Below are positions 23,602 through 32,610 of a stretch of DNA of 50,086 nt, piece after piece. The notes below the pieces were generated by a model. That model saw nothing but the letters and a program-made list of their open reading frames with translations, was not told the DNA's origin and searched no databases. Origin of the DNA: Bacillota bacterium (GTDB lineage Bacteria; Bacillota; Clostridia; Christensenellales; Aristaeellaceae); contig JAEWXD010000038.1 in assembly GCA_023396045.1 (NCBI GenBank), positions 1 to 50,086 of the forward strand. Direction: 5' to 3'. Both the position numbers and the translations under genes were made by a program. Every line of letters begins with the position of its first letter. Within the stretch, counting starts at the first letter, position 1.

Positions 23602-24636
23602 ATGAAAAGAATGTTGGCATTGCTATTGGCATTTACTATGGTGTTGGGTCTTGTGTCTATGCAAGTTGCACAAGCAGAAGATGTAAAACGTATTGCAATT
23701 ATTTGCGACCCTGTAGGTGTTAACCCTTTCCTTACCCAAGTAGTAGATAAAGCTAAGGAAATGCAAGAAGAAGGCACATACAAATTTGAATATTCCGTTA
23801 TGGAATGTAGCGATGATGCTGCATGGCATGAAAATATTCGTGCTTCCGTAGAAGAAAATTATGATTTAATTATTGGTGTGGGTTGGCAAGCAGCAGATCC
23901 ATTGGCACAAGTTGCAACCGATTTTGCAGACAGAGCGCAATTTATTTGCATTGATACCGTTTGCGATGCAGCCAATGTTAAAAGCTATATCTTTAAGCCG
24001 GAAGAAGCAGCATACCTTATTGGCGCTATTGCCGCATCTATCGCAAAAGATATGGGCAAACCGGACGGCCCATTTGGCAGCGTAAACGCTAACCCGGGTG
24101 AAGGTAGCTTCCCTTGGAGATATGGTTATATGGAGGGCGCAAGAGCCATCAATCCTAACCTTACTTTAGATAATTTCGTAACCAACTATACAAAATCTTA
24201 TACAGATGCTCCTGTAGCAAAAGAATTCGCATTGCAACAAGCAGCTTTAGGTTGCCCGTTCATCAATGCAGCAAGCGCTGTTGCAGACTATGGCACATTT
24301 GAAGCTGCACAAGAAAAAGGTTTTTATACTTCTGGTCAAGATGCAGATATGACTAACCCAGACAACCCTTATATTGTAACAAGCCAAATCAAATACACAG
24401 GCAAAGTTACAGAAATGGGTATCAAAGAATTCTTTGAAGGCGGTATTGTTCCCGGTGTTGTAGAACTCGGCCTTAAAGATGATGCTGTTGGCGCTGTTTA
24501 TATCACAGACGATGGTGTAAACCCACGCAATGCTGTGTTAACAGATGAAATTGTTGCAACCGTTCGTGAAATGGCAGAAAAAATTAAATCCGGCGAATTG
24601 GTAATTACTGTTCCAAACGAAGCAGATTATAAATAA
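23602..24636 (+). CDS. BMP-family nucleoside-binding protein (PnrA-like)
   Basis: 344 aa substrate-binding protein of the basic membrane protein family. The signal peptide covers residues 1-25 (ending VAQAED) and has no lipobox cysteine. The mature protein opens with VKRIAIICDPVGVNPF, and the GVGWQAADPLAQVA block is typical of PnrA-like purine nucleoside receptors. ATG 23602 lies 8 bp behind GGAGG. The next three genes encode the matching ABC ATPase and permeases. Confidence 0.88.
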   Translation: MKRMLALLLAFTMVLGLVSMQVAQAEDVKRIAIICDPVGVNPFLTQVVDKAKEMQEEGTYKFEYSVMECSDDAAWHENIRASVEENYDLIIGVGWQAADPLAQVATDFADRAQFICIDTVCDAANVKSYIFKPEEAAYLIGAIAASIAKDMGKPDGPFGSVNANPGEGSFPWRYGYMEGARAINPNLTLDNFVTNYTKSYTDAPVAKEFALQQAALGCPFINAASAVADYGTFEAAQEKGFYTSGQDADMTNPDNPYIVTSQIKYTGKVTEMGIKEFFEGGIVPGVVELGLKDDAVGAVYITDDGVNPRNAVLTDEIVATVREMAEKIKSGELVITVPNEADYK

Positions 24637-24659
24637 AAATAGATTAAGGTGAAAACAAT

Positions 24660-26171
24660 ATGCTGTTAGAAATGAAACACATCACTAAAAAATACGGTGA
24701 TTTGTTAGCTAACGACAATATCAGTTTATCACTGGCAAAAGGGGAAATCTTAGCCGTTATCGGCGAAAATGGTGCCGGCAAAACCACCATTATGAAGGTG
24801 CTCTATGGTTTAGAGCAAGCCGATGACGGCGAGATACTTCTCCGTGGGGAGTCTGTACATTTTAGAAACCCCAGTGATTCTATACATAAGGGAATAGGAA
24901 TGGTTCAGCAACATTTTATGTTGTTTGAACCATTCACTGTTGCAGAGAATATTGTTTATTCCAGAGAGCCAAAAAAATCTATATTTATGGACATGGAAAG
25001 AACCAGGCAAATTGTAGAAGAACTCTCTGCAAAATACGAGTTAAAACTTAATCCAGATGAAAAAATAGAAGACATGCCGGTTGGGCTGAGACAACGCGTT
25101 GAAATACTAAAAGTTTTATATCAAAATGCAGATATCATTATTTTTGACGAACCTACTGCCGTGCTTACACCACAAGAAGTAGAGGAGCTCTTAAAAACCA
25201 TTAAGAGCTTGGCTGCCATGGGTAAAAGTATTATTATCATTACCCATAAATTGCGTGAAGTAATGGCAGTTGCAGATAGAGCAATGGTTATGCGCGCCGG
25301 TAAATATATTGCCGAGCGTAAAATAGAAGATACTTCTATAGAAGAATTATCTTATTTAATGATAGGGGAACAAATTCCACAAAAACCATTTGAAGAAACC
25401 CATTTTGAAGGTAAAATTTTAGATATTCAGGATCTTTGTGTAACAAATAAAAATGGTGAAGAAGTATTAAAACATGTAAATTTACATGTAAATGCTGGTG
25501 AAATCGTTGGTGTTGCCGGGGTTTCCGGCAATGGGCAGTCTGAATTAGAGCAAGCAATTTTAGGCTTAATACCAACCCGGCAAGGTAGCATTACTATTAA
25601 AGATACAAATGTTACCAATGGTAAGGTGTGCTCAGTTCGTAAAGCCGGCTTAGCAATGATTCCGGAAGATCGTTATAAATGGGGTTCTGCAACACTTGCT
25701 AATATTGCAGAAACCGCGATTATGGCGCACCATGTAAAAGGTGAAAAATCCAAACGCGGTATATTAAACTTGCGTAGTGTGCGCAAGTTTGCTCAAGAAG
25801 TGGTAAAAGAATTTAACGTAAAAGTAGATACTTTATCAGAAGATACGGGTGCCCTATCTGGTGGAAATGCTCAAAAACTCATTGTAGGTAGGGAATTAAA
25901 ACAACATACCCCCTTGCTTATTGCTTGTGAACCTACACGCGGCGTAGATATTGGCGCCATGGAATACATTCATGATAGATTATTGGAAAAACGTAAAAAT
26001 GGCGATGCTGTACTCTTGTTCTCTTCTGAGTTATCTGAAATTATGAAACTTTCAGATAGAATTTATGTAATATACGAAGGTCAAATTGTTGGTGAATTAA
26101 AACGCGGTCAACATAGTGAAGAAGAAATTGGATTACTCATTGCAGGAGGTAGTATTGGTGAAAATAAATAA
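24660..26171 (+). CDS. Nucleoside ABC transporter ATPase, double domain
   Basis: 503 aa with two ABC domains in tandem, like NupA/RbsA. Domain 1 has Walker A GENGAGKTT (about 36-44) and Walker B IIIFDEPTAV (about 160-170). Domain 2 has a variant Walker A GVSGNGQSE and the signature ALSGGNAQK near 400. The D-x-x-RGVDIGA after domain 2 is typical of nucleoside and sugar importers. AAGGTGA precedes the ATG. The 3' end overlaps the next gene by 14 bp. Confidence 0.92.
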   Translation: MLLEMKHITKKYGDLLANDNISLSLAKGEILAVIGENGAGKTTIMKVLYGLEQADDGEILLRGESVHFRNPSDSIHKGIGMVQQHFMLFEPFTVAENIVYSREPKKSIFMDMERTRQIVEELSAKYELKLNPDEKIEDMPVGLRQRVEILKVLYQNADIIIFDEPTAVLTPQEVEELLKTIKSLAAMGKSIIIITHKLREVMAVADRAMVMRAGKYIAERKIEDTSIEELSYLMIGEQIPQKPFEETHFEGKILDIQDLCVTNKNGEEVLKHVNLHVNAGEIVGVAGVSGNGQSELEQAILGLIPTRQGSITIKDTNVTNGKVCSVRKAGLAMIPEDRYKWGSATLANIAETAIMAHHVKGEKSKRGILNLRSVRKFAQEVVKEFNVKVDTLSEDTGALSGGNAQKLIVGRELKQHTPLLIACEPTRGVDIGAMEYIHDRLLEKRKNGDAVLLFSSELSEIMKLSDRIYVIYEGQIVGELKRGQHSEEEIGLLIAGGSIGENK

Positions 26172-27207
26172 AAAAATACGCAATGCTATTCTGCAGCCGT
26201 TTTTGGCTATTTTCTTTTCCTTACTGGTAGGTGCTATTGTAATTTTAATTGCAGGCGAGAACCCGTTGCGTATTTATGGCATAATGCTTAAAGGTGCATT
26301 TGGTAGCCAATATTACTTGTTTACTACTTTAAATCGCGCAACACCTATTATTATTTGCGGACTTGGTGCTGCAATTGCTTGGAGCTCCAACCTAATGGGC
26401 ATTGGTGGTGAAGGGCAAATGATCACCGGTGGTTTTGTATGTGCTATTGTAGCATTCTATTTGCCTGCACCGCCCGTTGTAAAAATTATTGTGGCTGTTG
26501 TTTGTGCTGTGTTGGCCGGTGGTTTATACTCTGCATTATCAGCATGGCTTTTAGAGAAGTTTGAAATGAGTTTGGCTATCTCTACTTTAATGCTAAATTA
26601 TGTAGCACACTTTGTAACTATGCACTTTGTATCCAATCGCTTTTTAAATACCGTAGGGGATAGAAAGTTAATTCAAACCGAGCAGTTAGATAAAGCGCTT
26701 AGAATACCTAAAATTTTTGCGGGTTATTCTTTACACTGGGGCTTTGTGGTTGCTGTTATATTGGTATTTGTTGTCTGGTGGGTACGCAAACGCACTGTAT
26801 TTGGCTATGAAACCAAAATGACAGGCTACAACATCCATTTTTGTAACTATGGCGGTGTAAATGGAAGATTTATCATGTATGCAGTGCTGTTTATTTCTGG
26901 TGCTATTTGCGCCTTGGCCGGTGTGGGCGAAGTACTTGGTAACCAATATCGCTATATTCATAATTCTTATGTATCCACAAGCTTTGCATGGGTAGGGCTC
27001 AATGCTGCTTTAATATCTGCATATAACCCGATCGGTGTGCTATTTACTTCTATTATTTTGGCTGGTATTCAAACAGGTGGTGCAAGTATTGCAAGAAGTA
27101 CAAGTATACCTATAGAAATATCCCAAGTAATTCAAGGGTGTGTAACCTTATTTATCTCTGCAAAAATTGTGATTCGTTTTGCAAAACATAGAAAGAAGGG
27201 GGCATAA
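26158..27207 (+). CDS. Nucleoside ABC transporter permease (NupB-like)
   Basis: 349 aa with eight to ten hydrophobic segments, BPD_transp_2 family (NupP/YufP type). ITLMGIGGEGQ-like text (NLMGIGGEGQMI near residues 78-89) is the conserved loop of this family. The start is GTG at 26158, 8 bp behind a GGAGG inside the ATPase gene; the preceding TTG is a little close. Translational coupling with the ATPase gene is likely. Confidence 0.9.
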   Translation: MKINKKIRNAILQPFLAIFFSLLVGAIVILIAGENPLRIYGIMLKGAFGSQYYLFTTLNRATPIIICGLGAAIAWSSNLMGIGGEGQMITGGFVCAIVAFYLPAPPVVKIIVAVVCAVLAGGLYSALSAWLLEKFEMSLAISTLMLNYVAHFVTMHFVSNRFLNTVGDRKLIQTEQLDKALRIPKIFAGYSLHWGFVVAVILVFVVWWVRKRTVFGYETKMTGYNIHFCNYGGVNGRFIMYAVLFISGAICALAGVGEVLGNQYRYIHNSYVSTSFAWVGLNAALISAYNPIGVLFTSIILAGIQTGGASIARSTSIPIEISQVIQGCVTLFISAKIVIRFAKHRKKGA

Positions 27208-27208
27208 T

Positions 27209-28135
27209 ATGAGCTTTGATGCAAATTATTTAGCAGTGGTGTTTAATTCCACCATTCGTATGATGACCCCAATACTGTTTGTTGCCATCGGTTCTGGACT
27301 TTGTAACCGCGTTTTTATATTCAATGTTGGTTTGGAAGGAATGATGCTAACTGGCTGCTTTACCGCTATTGCTGTGAATTATTTTACCGGTAGCGTACTT
27401 GCTTCACTACTTGCAGCAATGCTCAGCAGTTGTATTATAGCAACCATAGCCGGTATTTTTATGGTAAAATTGAAGGGAGCCATGCTTGTAGTTGGTGTAT
27501 CCATAAATGTGCTCGTAAGCGGTCTTACCACTTTCTTTATGCAAATCGTATTTGGTGTACAGGGTGCATTTGTAAATAAAGATTTGGTAAGTTTGCCTAA
27601 AATTAACATAGAAATTTTACGCAATAATAAAACATTATACACAATGTTCAGTGCACTTACATTTTTAGATATAATGGCTTTTGTTGTAGCAATCTTGGCA
27701 TATGTGTTTTTATTTAAAACGGTTGCAGGTTTCCGTTTGCGCAGTGTCGGTATTAACAAAGTAGCAGCAGAAAGCTTGGGTATTAAAGCAGAGCGAATAC
27801 AAATATTAACCATCGCCTTTTCTGGTCTTTTGTCTGGTATGGGTGGTTGTTTGCTTGTTATGGGCGGTGTAACTATGTTTGCACAGAATATCACCAGTGG
27901 TAGAGGTTTTATTGCCATGGCAGCAGCAAGCTTAGGTTCTGCACATCCTTTGGGTACAATACTTGCGTGCGTATTCTTTGGGTTTGCACAATCTATTGCA
28001 AATTTATTGCAAAACACCAATATGAGTAGTGAACTTACCATGGCTATTCCTTATGCAGCTACTATTGTTAGTTTAGCGTTGTTCCAGTTCCTAAAACGTA
28101 TAAAAAAAGAAAGACGATTATTACAAACGAGGTAA
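27209..28135 (+). CDS. Nucleoside ABC transporter permease (NupC-like)
   Basis: 308 aa, the second BPD_transp_2 permease. The N-terminal FNVGLEGMMLTGCF and the central RSVGINKVAAESLGI are the family's conserved loop and EAA-like segment. ATG 27209 lies 1 bp after the stop of the first permease, behind AAGGGGG. It forms the heterodimeric channel with the NupB-like subunit. Confidence 0.9.
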   Translation: MSFDANYLAVVFNSTIRMMTPILFVAIGSGLCNRVFIFNVGLEGMMLTGCFTAIAVNYFTGSVLASLLAAMLSSCIIATIAGIFMVKLKGAMLVVGVSINVLVSGLTTFFMQIVFGVQGAFVNKDLVSLPKINIEILRNNKTLYTMFSALTFLDIMAFVVAILAYVFLFKTVAGFRLRSVGINKVAAESLGIKAERIQILTIAFSGLLSGMGGCLLVMGGVTMFAQNITSGRGFIAMAAASLGSAHPLGTILACVFFGFAQSIANLLQNTNMSSELTMAIPYAATIVSLALFQFLKRIKKERRLLQTR

Positions 28136-28138
28136 ATT

Positions 28139-28966
28139 ATGATTTCAGAATACTCTTATGAATATTTTCAAAAAAGTGCAGATTTTGTGCTAAGTAAAAT
28201 TAATCAAAAGCCCGAAATTGCTATTATATTGGGTTCATGCCTTGGCCCCTTGGCAGATGAAATAGAAAATAAAATTGTAATAGACTATGCAGATATTCCA
28301 AACTTTTTGTTATCTACTGTACAATCTCACGCAGGTAAATTGATTTTTGGCAGTTTAAACGGTGTACAAGTTGTTTGTATGTCTGGTAGGTTCCATTATT
28401 ATGAAGGTTATGATTTTGAACAATTGACCGCACCAATTCGCTTGTTTAAACTGCTTGGCGTTAAAGCTACTATTTTAACCAATGCAGCTGGTGGTATTAA
28501 TGAAAGCTATAAAGCCGGTGACTTAATGATTATCAAAGACCATATTAAGCTTGCTGGTGCAAGTCCATTAAGAGGTAAAAATGTAGACGAATTTGGTGAT
28601 CGCTTTTTTGACACTTCCGATATGTACACAGAATCTTTGCGCAATATTGCCAAGGCTGCCATTCCTACAACAGAGCTTACAGTACATGAGGGTATATACT
28701 ATTATGCTGTTGGCCCTAATTTTGAAACACCGGCAGAAATTCGAGCCATGCGTATTTTGGGAGGCGATGCCGTAGGCATGTCTACGGTTACAGAAGCACT
28801 TACTGCAGCCCATTGTAAAATGCCATTGCTTGCAATTTCACTTATTACGAATATGGCCGCAGGCGTTTTAGCTCAACCTATTACCGTAGAAGAAGTAGAT
28901 GAAACTGCACAATTTGCTTCAAAATTATTTAGAGAATATTTAAAAACCATTATTGCAAATATATAA
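28139..28966 (+). CDS. Purine nucleoside phosphorylase
   Basis: 275 aa, trimeric low-molecular-mass PNP family. The phosphate loop GSCLG is near 32-36, MSGRFHYYEGY near 80-90, and PNFETPAEIRAMRILGGDAVGM is the ribose and base site. Asn238 in SLITNMAAG marks preference for 6-oxopurines (inosine, guanosine) over methylthioadenosine phosphorylase, which has Asp there. It splits imported nucleosides to base and ribose-1-phosphate. It starts 3 bp after the permease and closes the operon. Confidence 0.93.
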   Translation: MISEYSYEYFQKSADFVLSKINQKPEIAIILGSCLGPLADEIENKIVIDYADIPNFLLSTVQSHAGKLIFGSLNGVQVVCMSGRFHYYEGYDFEQLTAPIRLFKLLGVKATILTNAAGGINESYKAGDLMIIKDHIKLAGASPLRGKNVDEFGDRFFDTSDMYTESLRNIAKAAIPTTELTVHEGIYYYAVGPNFETPAEIRAMRILGGDAVGMSTVTEALTAAHCKMPLLAISLITNMAAGVLAQPITVEEVDETAQFASKLFREYLKTIIANI

Positions 28967-28970
28967 AATA

Positions 28971-29000
28971 AAAATGCCGAAATTTCGGCATTTTTTATTT
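28971..29000. terminator. Bidirectional terminator between converging operons
   Basis: A 24-bp perfect palindrome (28971-28994, arms AAAATGCCGAAA) with T-rich flanks serves the nucleoside operon on the plus strand and the O-acetylation cluster on the minus strand. Confidence 0.85.
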
Positions 29001-29459
29001 CCAAAAGGTATTTAAGTTTTGGATTATTGCGTTATGGTTGGGTGCTACTGCATATATAAATTGAAGATTTTTCTGGTGCAGTACGGCGTTTTCTAATTTC
29101 GGTAGTTCTTCTGGTACATAATCTTTATATTGTTGTATCAATGCTTCGGTATACGCTTTCAATGCACTTTCTATATTGCTGGCACTTTCTTTATCTTTGG
29201 CAGTTATTACAAGTATTTGTTCACAACTTGCTCTAGATGTATCTAATAACATATAGAAATCGTTATACCAAGATGCATCTATCATCAAATATTTCTGCAT
29301 CAAAGCTTCGTCTAATTCCTGCAATTCCGGTGTAAATGTATCTGCTTTTTGTAGTTGCTCTACTGTTTCCTTAGGGTTAAGTAATTGAACACTTGGTGTA
29401 CTACATGCACTTAATGTTAGGGTTAAAAGTAATAATAGAGCAATGAATTTTAGTTTCAT
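28995..29459 (-). CDS. DUF4358 lipoprotein
   Basis: 154 aa. A lipoprotein signal is clear: hydrophobic core, then LSAC with Cys19 as the lipidation site. The rest matches DUF4358, a small extracellular domain often found next to SGNH and MBOAT genes; its function is unknown. I chose ATG 29459 behind AAAGGAG; a longer reading would run into the SGNH gene. It is the last gene of the O-acetylation cluster and starts 2 bp after the SGNH gene. Confidence 0.8.
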   Translation of the reverse strand: MKLKFIALLLLLTLTLSACSTPSVQLLNPKETVEQLQKADTFTPELQELDEALMQKYLMIDASWYNDFYMLLDTSRASCEQILVITAKDKESASNIESALKAYTEALIQQYKDYVPEELPKLENAVLHQKNLQFIYAVAPNHNAIIQNLNTFWK

Positions 29460-29460
29460 A

Positions 29461-30174
29461 TTATTCTCCTTTGGTATGGGTAGCAAGCAATTCTTTAAAT
29501 AATTCTGCACCTTCTAAAGAAAGATGTATGCCATCTGGCGCCATAAATTTACCCTTGGGTTCAATACTTTTTTTAGCCATGAGCGCATTGGAAAAATCTA
29601 CAACATAACAATGGCGTTCTTCTGCAAGGGCAACCAATCGTTTATTATAATCAACAATACGTTTATTGCTAAAATCAGGGTGTTTTTGTTTGATTTTTTT
29701 AAGTGCATGGCTTCTAAAGGTAGGTATTGTTACAATATAAATAGGTATATTGGGGTAATCTTTAATAATTACATCTAATAAACCTGCATAAAAATCAACC
29801 GCATCACCAGAACGGGCAAAGGTAAGCGTATTGGTGCCCATTAAAATATATATTTTTTTAGGGTTTACTTTGGGTAAAATATCCATAAGTTTTTCATTTT
29901 TACCATTGTAGGGGAATATAGGCTTATCTATGGCGTTGCCTATGCTTGCACCAACACTTGCAATAAATGTAGCATTTTTAAATAAATTTCTTGATTCTAT
30001 AGAAAGTGTAAGTGAGTCGCCTATAAAAACGGCATCGTCAAAATAACCATCATCTACTGCTGTGCTACTTTCTAATAGTGCAGTTGTAAATGGCACTTGA
30101 GAAATCACTGTATTTTCTGCAATCGCAGTATTAAAACATAATAGTAAAAGGATTAGGGAAATGATTCTTTTCAT
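29461..30174 (-). CDS. Exported SGNH/GDSL hydrolase
   Basis: 237 aa with a signal peptide (residues 1-19). Catalytic blocks: Ser54 in FIGDSLTL, Asn in MGTNTL (about 113-117), and Asp/His in APDGIHLS near 215-222. Such enzymes transfer or remove acetyl groups on cell-surface glycans. It sits between a DHHW protein and a DUF4358 lipoprotein, in a cluster headed by an MBOAT acyltransferase, so acetylation or deacetylation of an exopolymer is likely. GGAGT precedes the ATG. Confidence 0.85.
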   Translation of the reverse strand: MKRIISLILLLLCFNTAIAENTVISQVPFTTALLESSTAVDDGYFDDAVFIGDSLTLSIESRNLFKNATFIASVGASIGNAIDKPIFPYNGKNEKLMDILPKVNPKKIYILMGTNTLTFARSGDAVDFYAGLLDVIIKDYPNIPIYIVTIPTFRSHALKKIKQKHPDFSNKRIVDYNKRLVALAEERHCYVVDFSNALMAKKSIEPKGKFMAPDGIHLSLEGAELFKELLATHTKGE

Positions 30175-30182
30175 AGTTACTC

Positions 30183-31250
30183 CTATTGTAGGGCAAAACC
30201 TATACTTCTTTCTTTACTAATGCTGCGTACACCATAAATTAACAATGTAACATCAGCTTGTACTTGTTCTTGTAGTTTTTGAATATCATCTTTATAGTAG
30301 CGCAAGTCTATAATGTGTATTTCTTCAAAATTTTGTGCTATGAGTGGTAAAATTGCGTTTGCATAGCTATCTTTTATAACGAATAACTTGCCTTTTCCAT
30401 TCCCTTTTAATATGGAATAGGGAGGATTTCCCTGCAAAAGCGCAACATATTTATCACGCCCCATTAATTTTTCACTGTCTTGTAAAGGGAGTTCTTTGCC
30501 ATCTACGAATAATTTTGCATTGGTATTACTCCAATAACTTAAATTTTCAGGTTTCGTGTTTAAAGCACTGGTTTTTGCATAATAGCTACCCAAATAATTA
30601 GGAACTTCTTGAAGGATACAATTATTTAATATTGGCAAATTTAACATATTACAAAATTCTTCATAGGCAAGTTTTGCCCCTTGGGCTGTCCAATGGTGGT
30701 CGCTTTTATAAAATAGGTTTTCTGCTTTGTGTTTTAAAAATACATTGTGCAAATTTATTAACCTGATATTTTTCAATGGCGCTTGGGTAATTTTTTCAAA
30801 TCCGGATGTAAAAGGGTAGCCTATGGGTAATTTTTCAGGATATATATCCATTGCACTTGGAATCAACATTAAATAAGCGTTTTTGAATGCAAATTGTTGT
30901 ATGGCGTTCAAATTAAATTGAATATTCTGTTCTGTACCTTGGGTTTCTTCAAATAAATAACCGTCTTGTGCTATAATGACATCGTTTTTTTCTTTTTTAT
31001 TAAAAAACCAGTCAGTAATTGCATTTAATTTTACAAAGCTTTCTCTAAATGGTATATGGTCTTCAATATAGGCATCGGTATCTTTTGTAAAGTCGCCCTT
31101 ATAAATATTATGTATATTTAAAATTGGTTTGCTTTTTAAAGCTTTATTTTCTAAATCCGAAAAGCTTGCTTTTTTTGTACACATAAATATAAGCATCAAT
31201 GCGCAGAGTATGAGCATACAGGTTATATAAGTCGGTTTTTTAGTATGCAT
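30183..31250 (-). CDS. DHHW-family protein (AlgJ/AlgX-like)
   Basis: 355 aa with one N-terminal membrane anchor (about residues 8-25). The family motif KSDHHWTAQGA (Asp184, His185, His186) is the catalytic part of the SGNH-like fold found in AlgJ and AlgX. It faces the outside and is thought to pass acetyl groups, delivered through MBOAT, to a polymer. The start overlaps the MBOAT ribosome-site region closely (9-bp gap), so the genes are cotranscribed. Confidence 0.85.
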   Translation of the reverse strand: MHTKKPTYITCMLILCALMLIFMCTKKASFSDLENKALKSKPILNIHNIYKGDFTKDTDAYIEDHIPFRESFVKLNAITDWFFNKKEKNDVIIAQDGYLFEETQGTEQNIQFNLNAIQQFAFKNAYLMLIPSAMDIYPEKLPIGYPFTSGFEKITQAPLKNIRLINLHNVFLKHKAENLFYKSDHHWTAQGAKLAYEEFCNMLNLPILNNCILQEVPNYLGSYYAKTSALNTKPENLSYWSNTNAKLFVDGKELPLQDSEKLMGRDKYVALLQGNPPYSILKGNGKGKLFVIKDSYANAILPLIAQNFEEIHIIDLRYYKDDIQKLQEQVQADVTLLIYGVRSISKERSIGFALQ

Positions 31251-31258
31251 AATTTCAC

Positions 31259-32593
31259 CTAAAAACGAAAATAGAGGAAGGGATTAAAGCCACTGCTTAC
31301 CAGAGAAGCAATACTAAGTAACAATAAAGCTATACAAACAATTGTTTTACAATATGTGCATTGTAAGAGTTTTTGTAATATTGTACATACTTTGGGTATG
31401 CATAGTGCAACAGAAATGAAAATTGGTATTATTGAAATTTGCAATAAATATAAGTCATAAGAAAATAGTTTCATTGCAAATAATTCGCCGATTTTTTGTA
31501 TTGCCAATTGTAAATCTGTATAGCCAACAAAATACCAACCAATAAAAATTACTACAAGCCCGTATAGATGGGATAAAGCAGAGTTTTCTTTTAAAAATTT
31601 ATGCAAATAAAATTTTTCAAAAAGCAATACTACCGCAAAATAGAATCCCCAAACTAAGAAATTCCAACTTGCACCATGCCAAAAGCCGGTTAAACTCCAA
31701 ACTACTACTATATTGCATATTTGACGAAGTATGCTTACACGATTTCCCCCCAGGGGAATATATACATATTCTTTAAACCAAGTGCCTAATGTAATGTGCC
31801 AACGGCGCCAAAATGTTGTGGCGGAATAGGCACTATAAGGCATATTAAAGTTAATGGGGAAGCTGAAGCCCATCATGTTGCCCATCCCAATGGCCATTAA
31901 AGAATAGCCGGCAAAATCAAAATAGTATTGCATACCTATAGAAAGCACAACCACCAAAGATGCAAAACTACTGTGATAGGCATTTGCTTGTGTAAATAAT
32001 GTTGCAAAATGGTTGGCAAGCAATACCTTTGCAGAAAGGCCAAGTATAAATTGCACCATACCTTTTTCTAAGTTCGTGTTAGAAATTTGTCTGTTTTTAA
32101 GTTCTACTGCAATATTACTATAGCGCACAATAGGTCCGGCTATAAGTTGTGGAAACATCAGTATATAGGTTAGGTAATCTATTATATTGTTATCTGCAAC
32201 AATATCTTTACGATATACGTCAATTAGGTAAGACAAAGTTTGGAATGTAAAAAAACTGATTCCTAATGGCAGACGTATTTCGTAAGGTAAAGCGATACCC
32301 AATTGTTGCATAAAAAATGCAAAATATTTGTAGTATAGAAGTATGCCAACATCTAATACCAAGCCAATAATTAAATATACTTTATTGTTTGTTTTTTGTA
32401 TTTGTAAGCCCAATACAAAATTCATAATAGAAATAAAAAGCAATAGGGGAATATATTTTATATCTCCCCATGCATAGAAAAAGATACTTGCAAATAGCAG
32501 AAAAGCATTTCTGTATTTTGCAGGTAAAAGGTTATGCAATAATATTACAATAGGAAAAACAAAAATTAGAAAAGATAATCCTGCAAAAACCAT
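31259..32593 (-). CDS. MBOAT O-acyltransferase (AlgI/PatA/DltB-like)
   Basis: 444 aa polytopic membrane protein. Family motifs are FWRRWHITLGTWFKEYVYIPLGG (catalytic core, first His) and LTGFWHGASWNFLVWG (second His near residue 305). It moves acetyl groups from cytoplasmic acetyl-CoA across the membrane. GAGG lies 6 bp before the ATG. It heads the cluster MBOAT, DHHW, SGNH, DUF4358; no polymer synthase gene is in the window, so the polymer is unknown. Confidence 0.92.
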   Translation of the reverse strand: MVFAGLSFLIFVFPIVILLHNLLPAKYRNAFLLFASIFFYAWGDIKYIPLLLFISIMNFVLGLQIQKTNNKVYLIIGLVLDVGILLYYKYFAFFMQQLGIALPYEIRLPLGISFFTFQTLSYLIDVYRKDIVADNNIIDYLTYILMFPQLIAGPIVRYSNIAVELKNRQISNTNLEKGMVQFILGLSAKVLLANHFATLFTQANAYHSSFASLVVVLSIGMQYYFDFAGYSLMAIGMGNMMGFSFPINFNMPYSAYSATTFWRRWHITLGTWFKEYVYIPLGGNRVSILRQICNIVVVWSLTGFWHGASWNFLVWGFYFAVVLLFEKFYLHKFLKENSALSHLYGLVVIFIGWYFVGYTDLQLAIQKIGELFAMKLFSYDLYLLQISIIPIFISVALCIPKVCTILQKLLQCTYCKTIVCIALLLLSIASLVSSGFNPFLYFRF

Positions 32594-32610
32594 AGTGCCT
32601 CGGTAAAATA

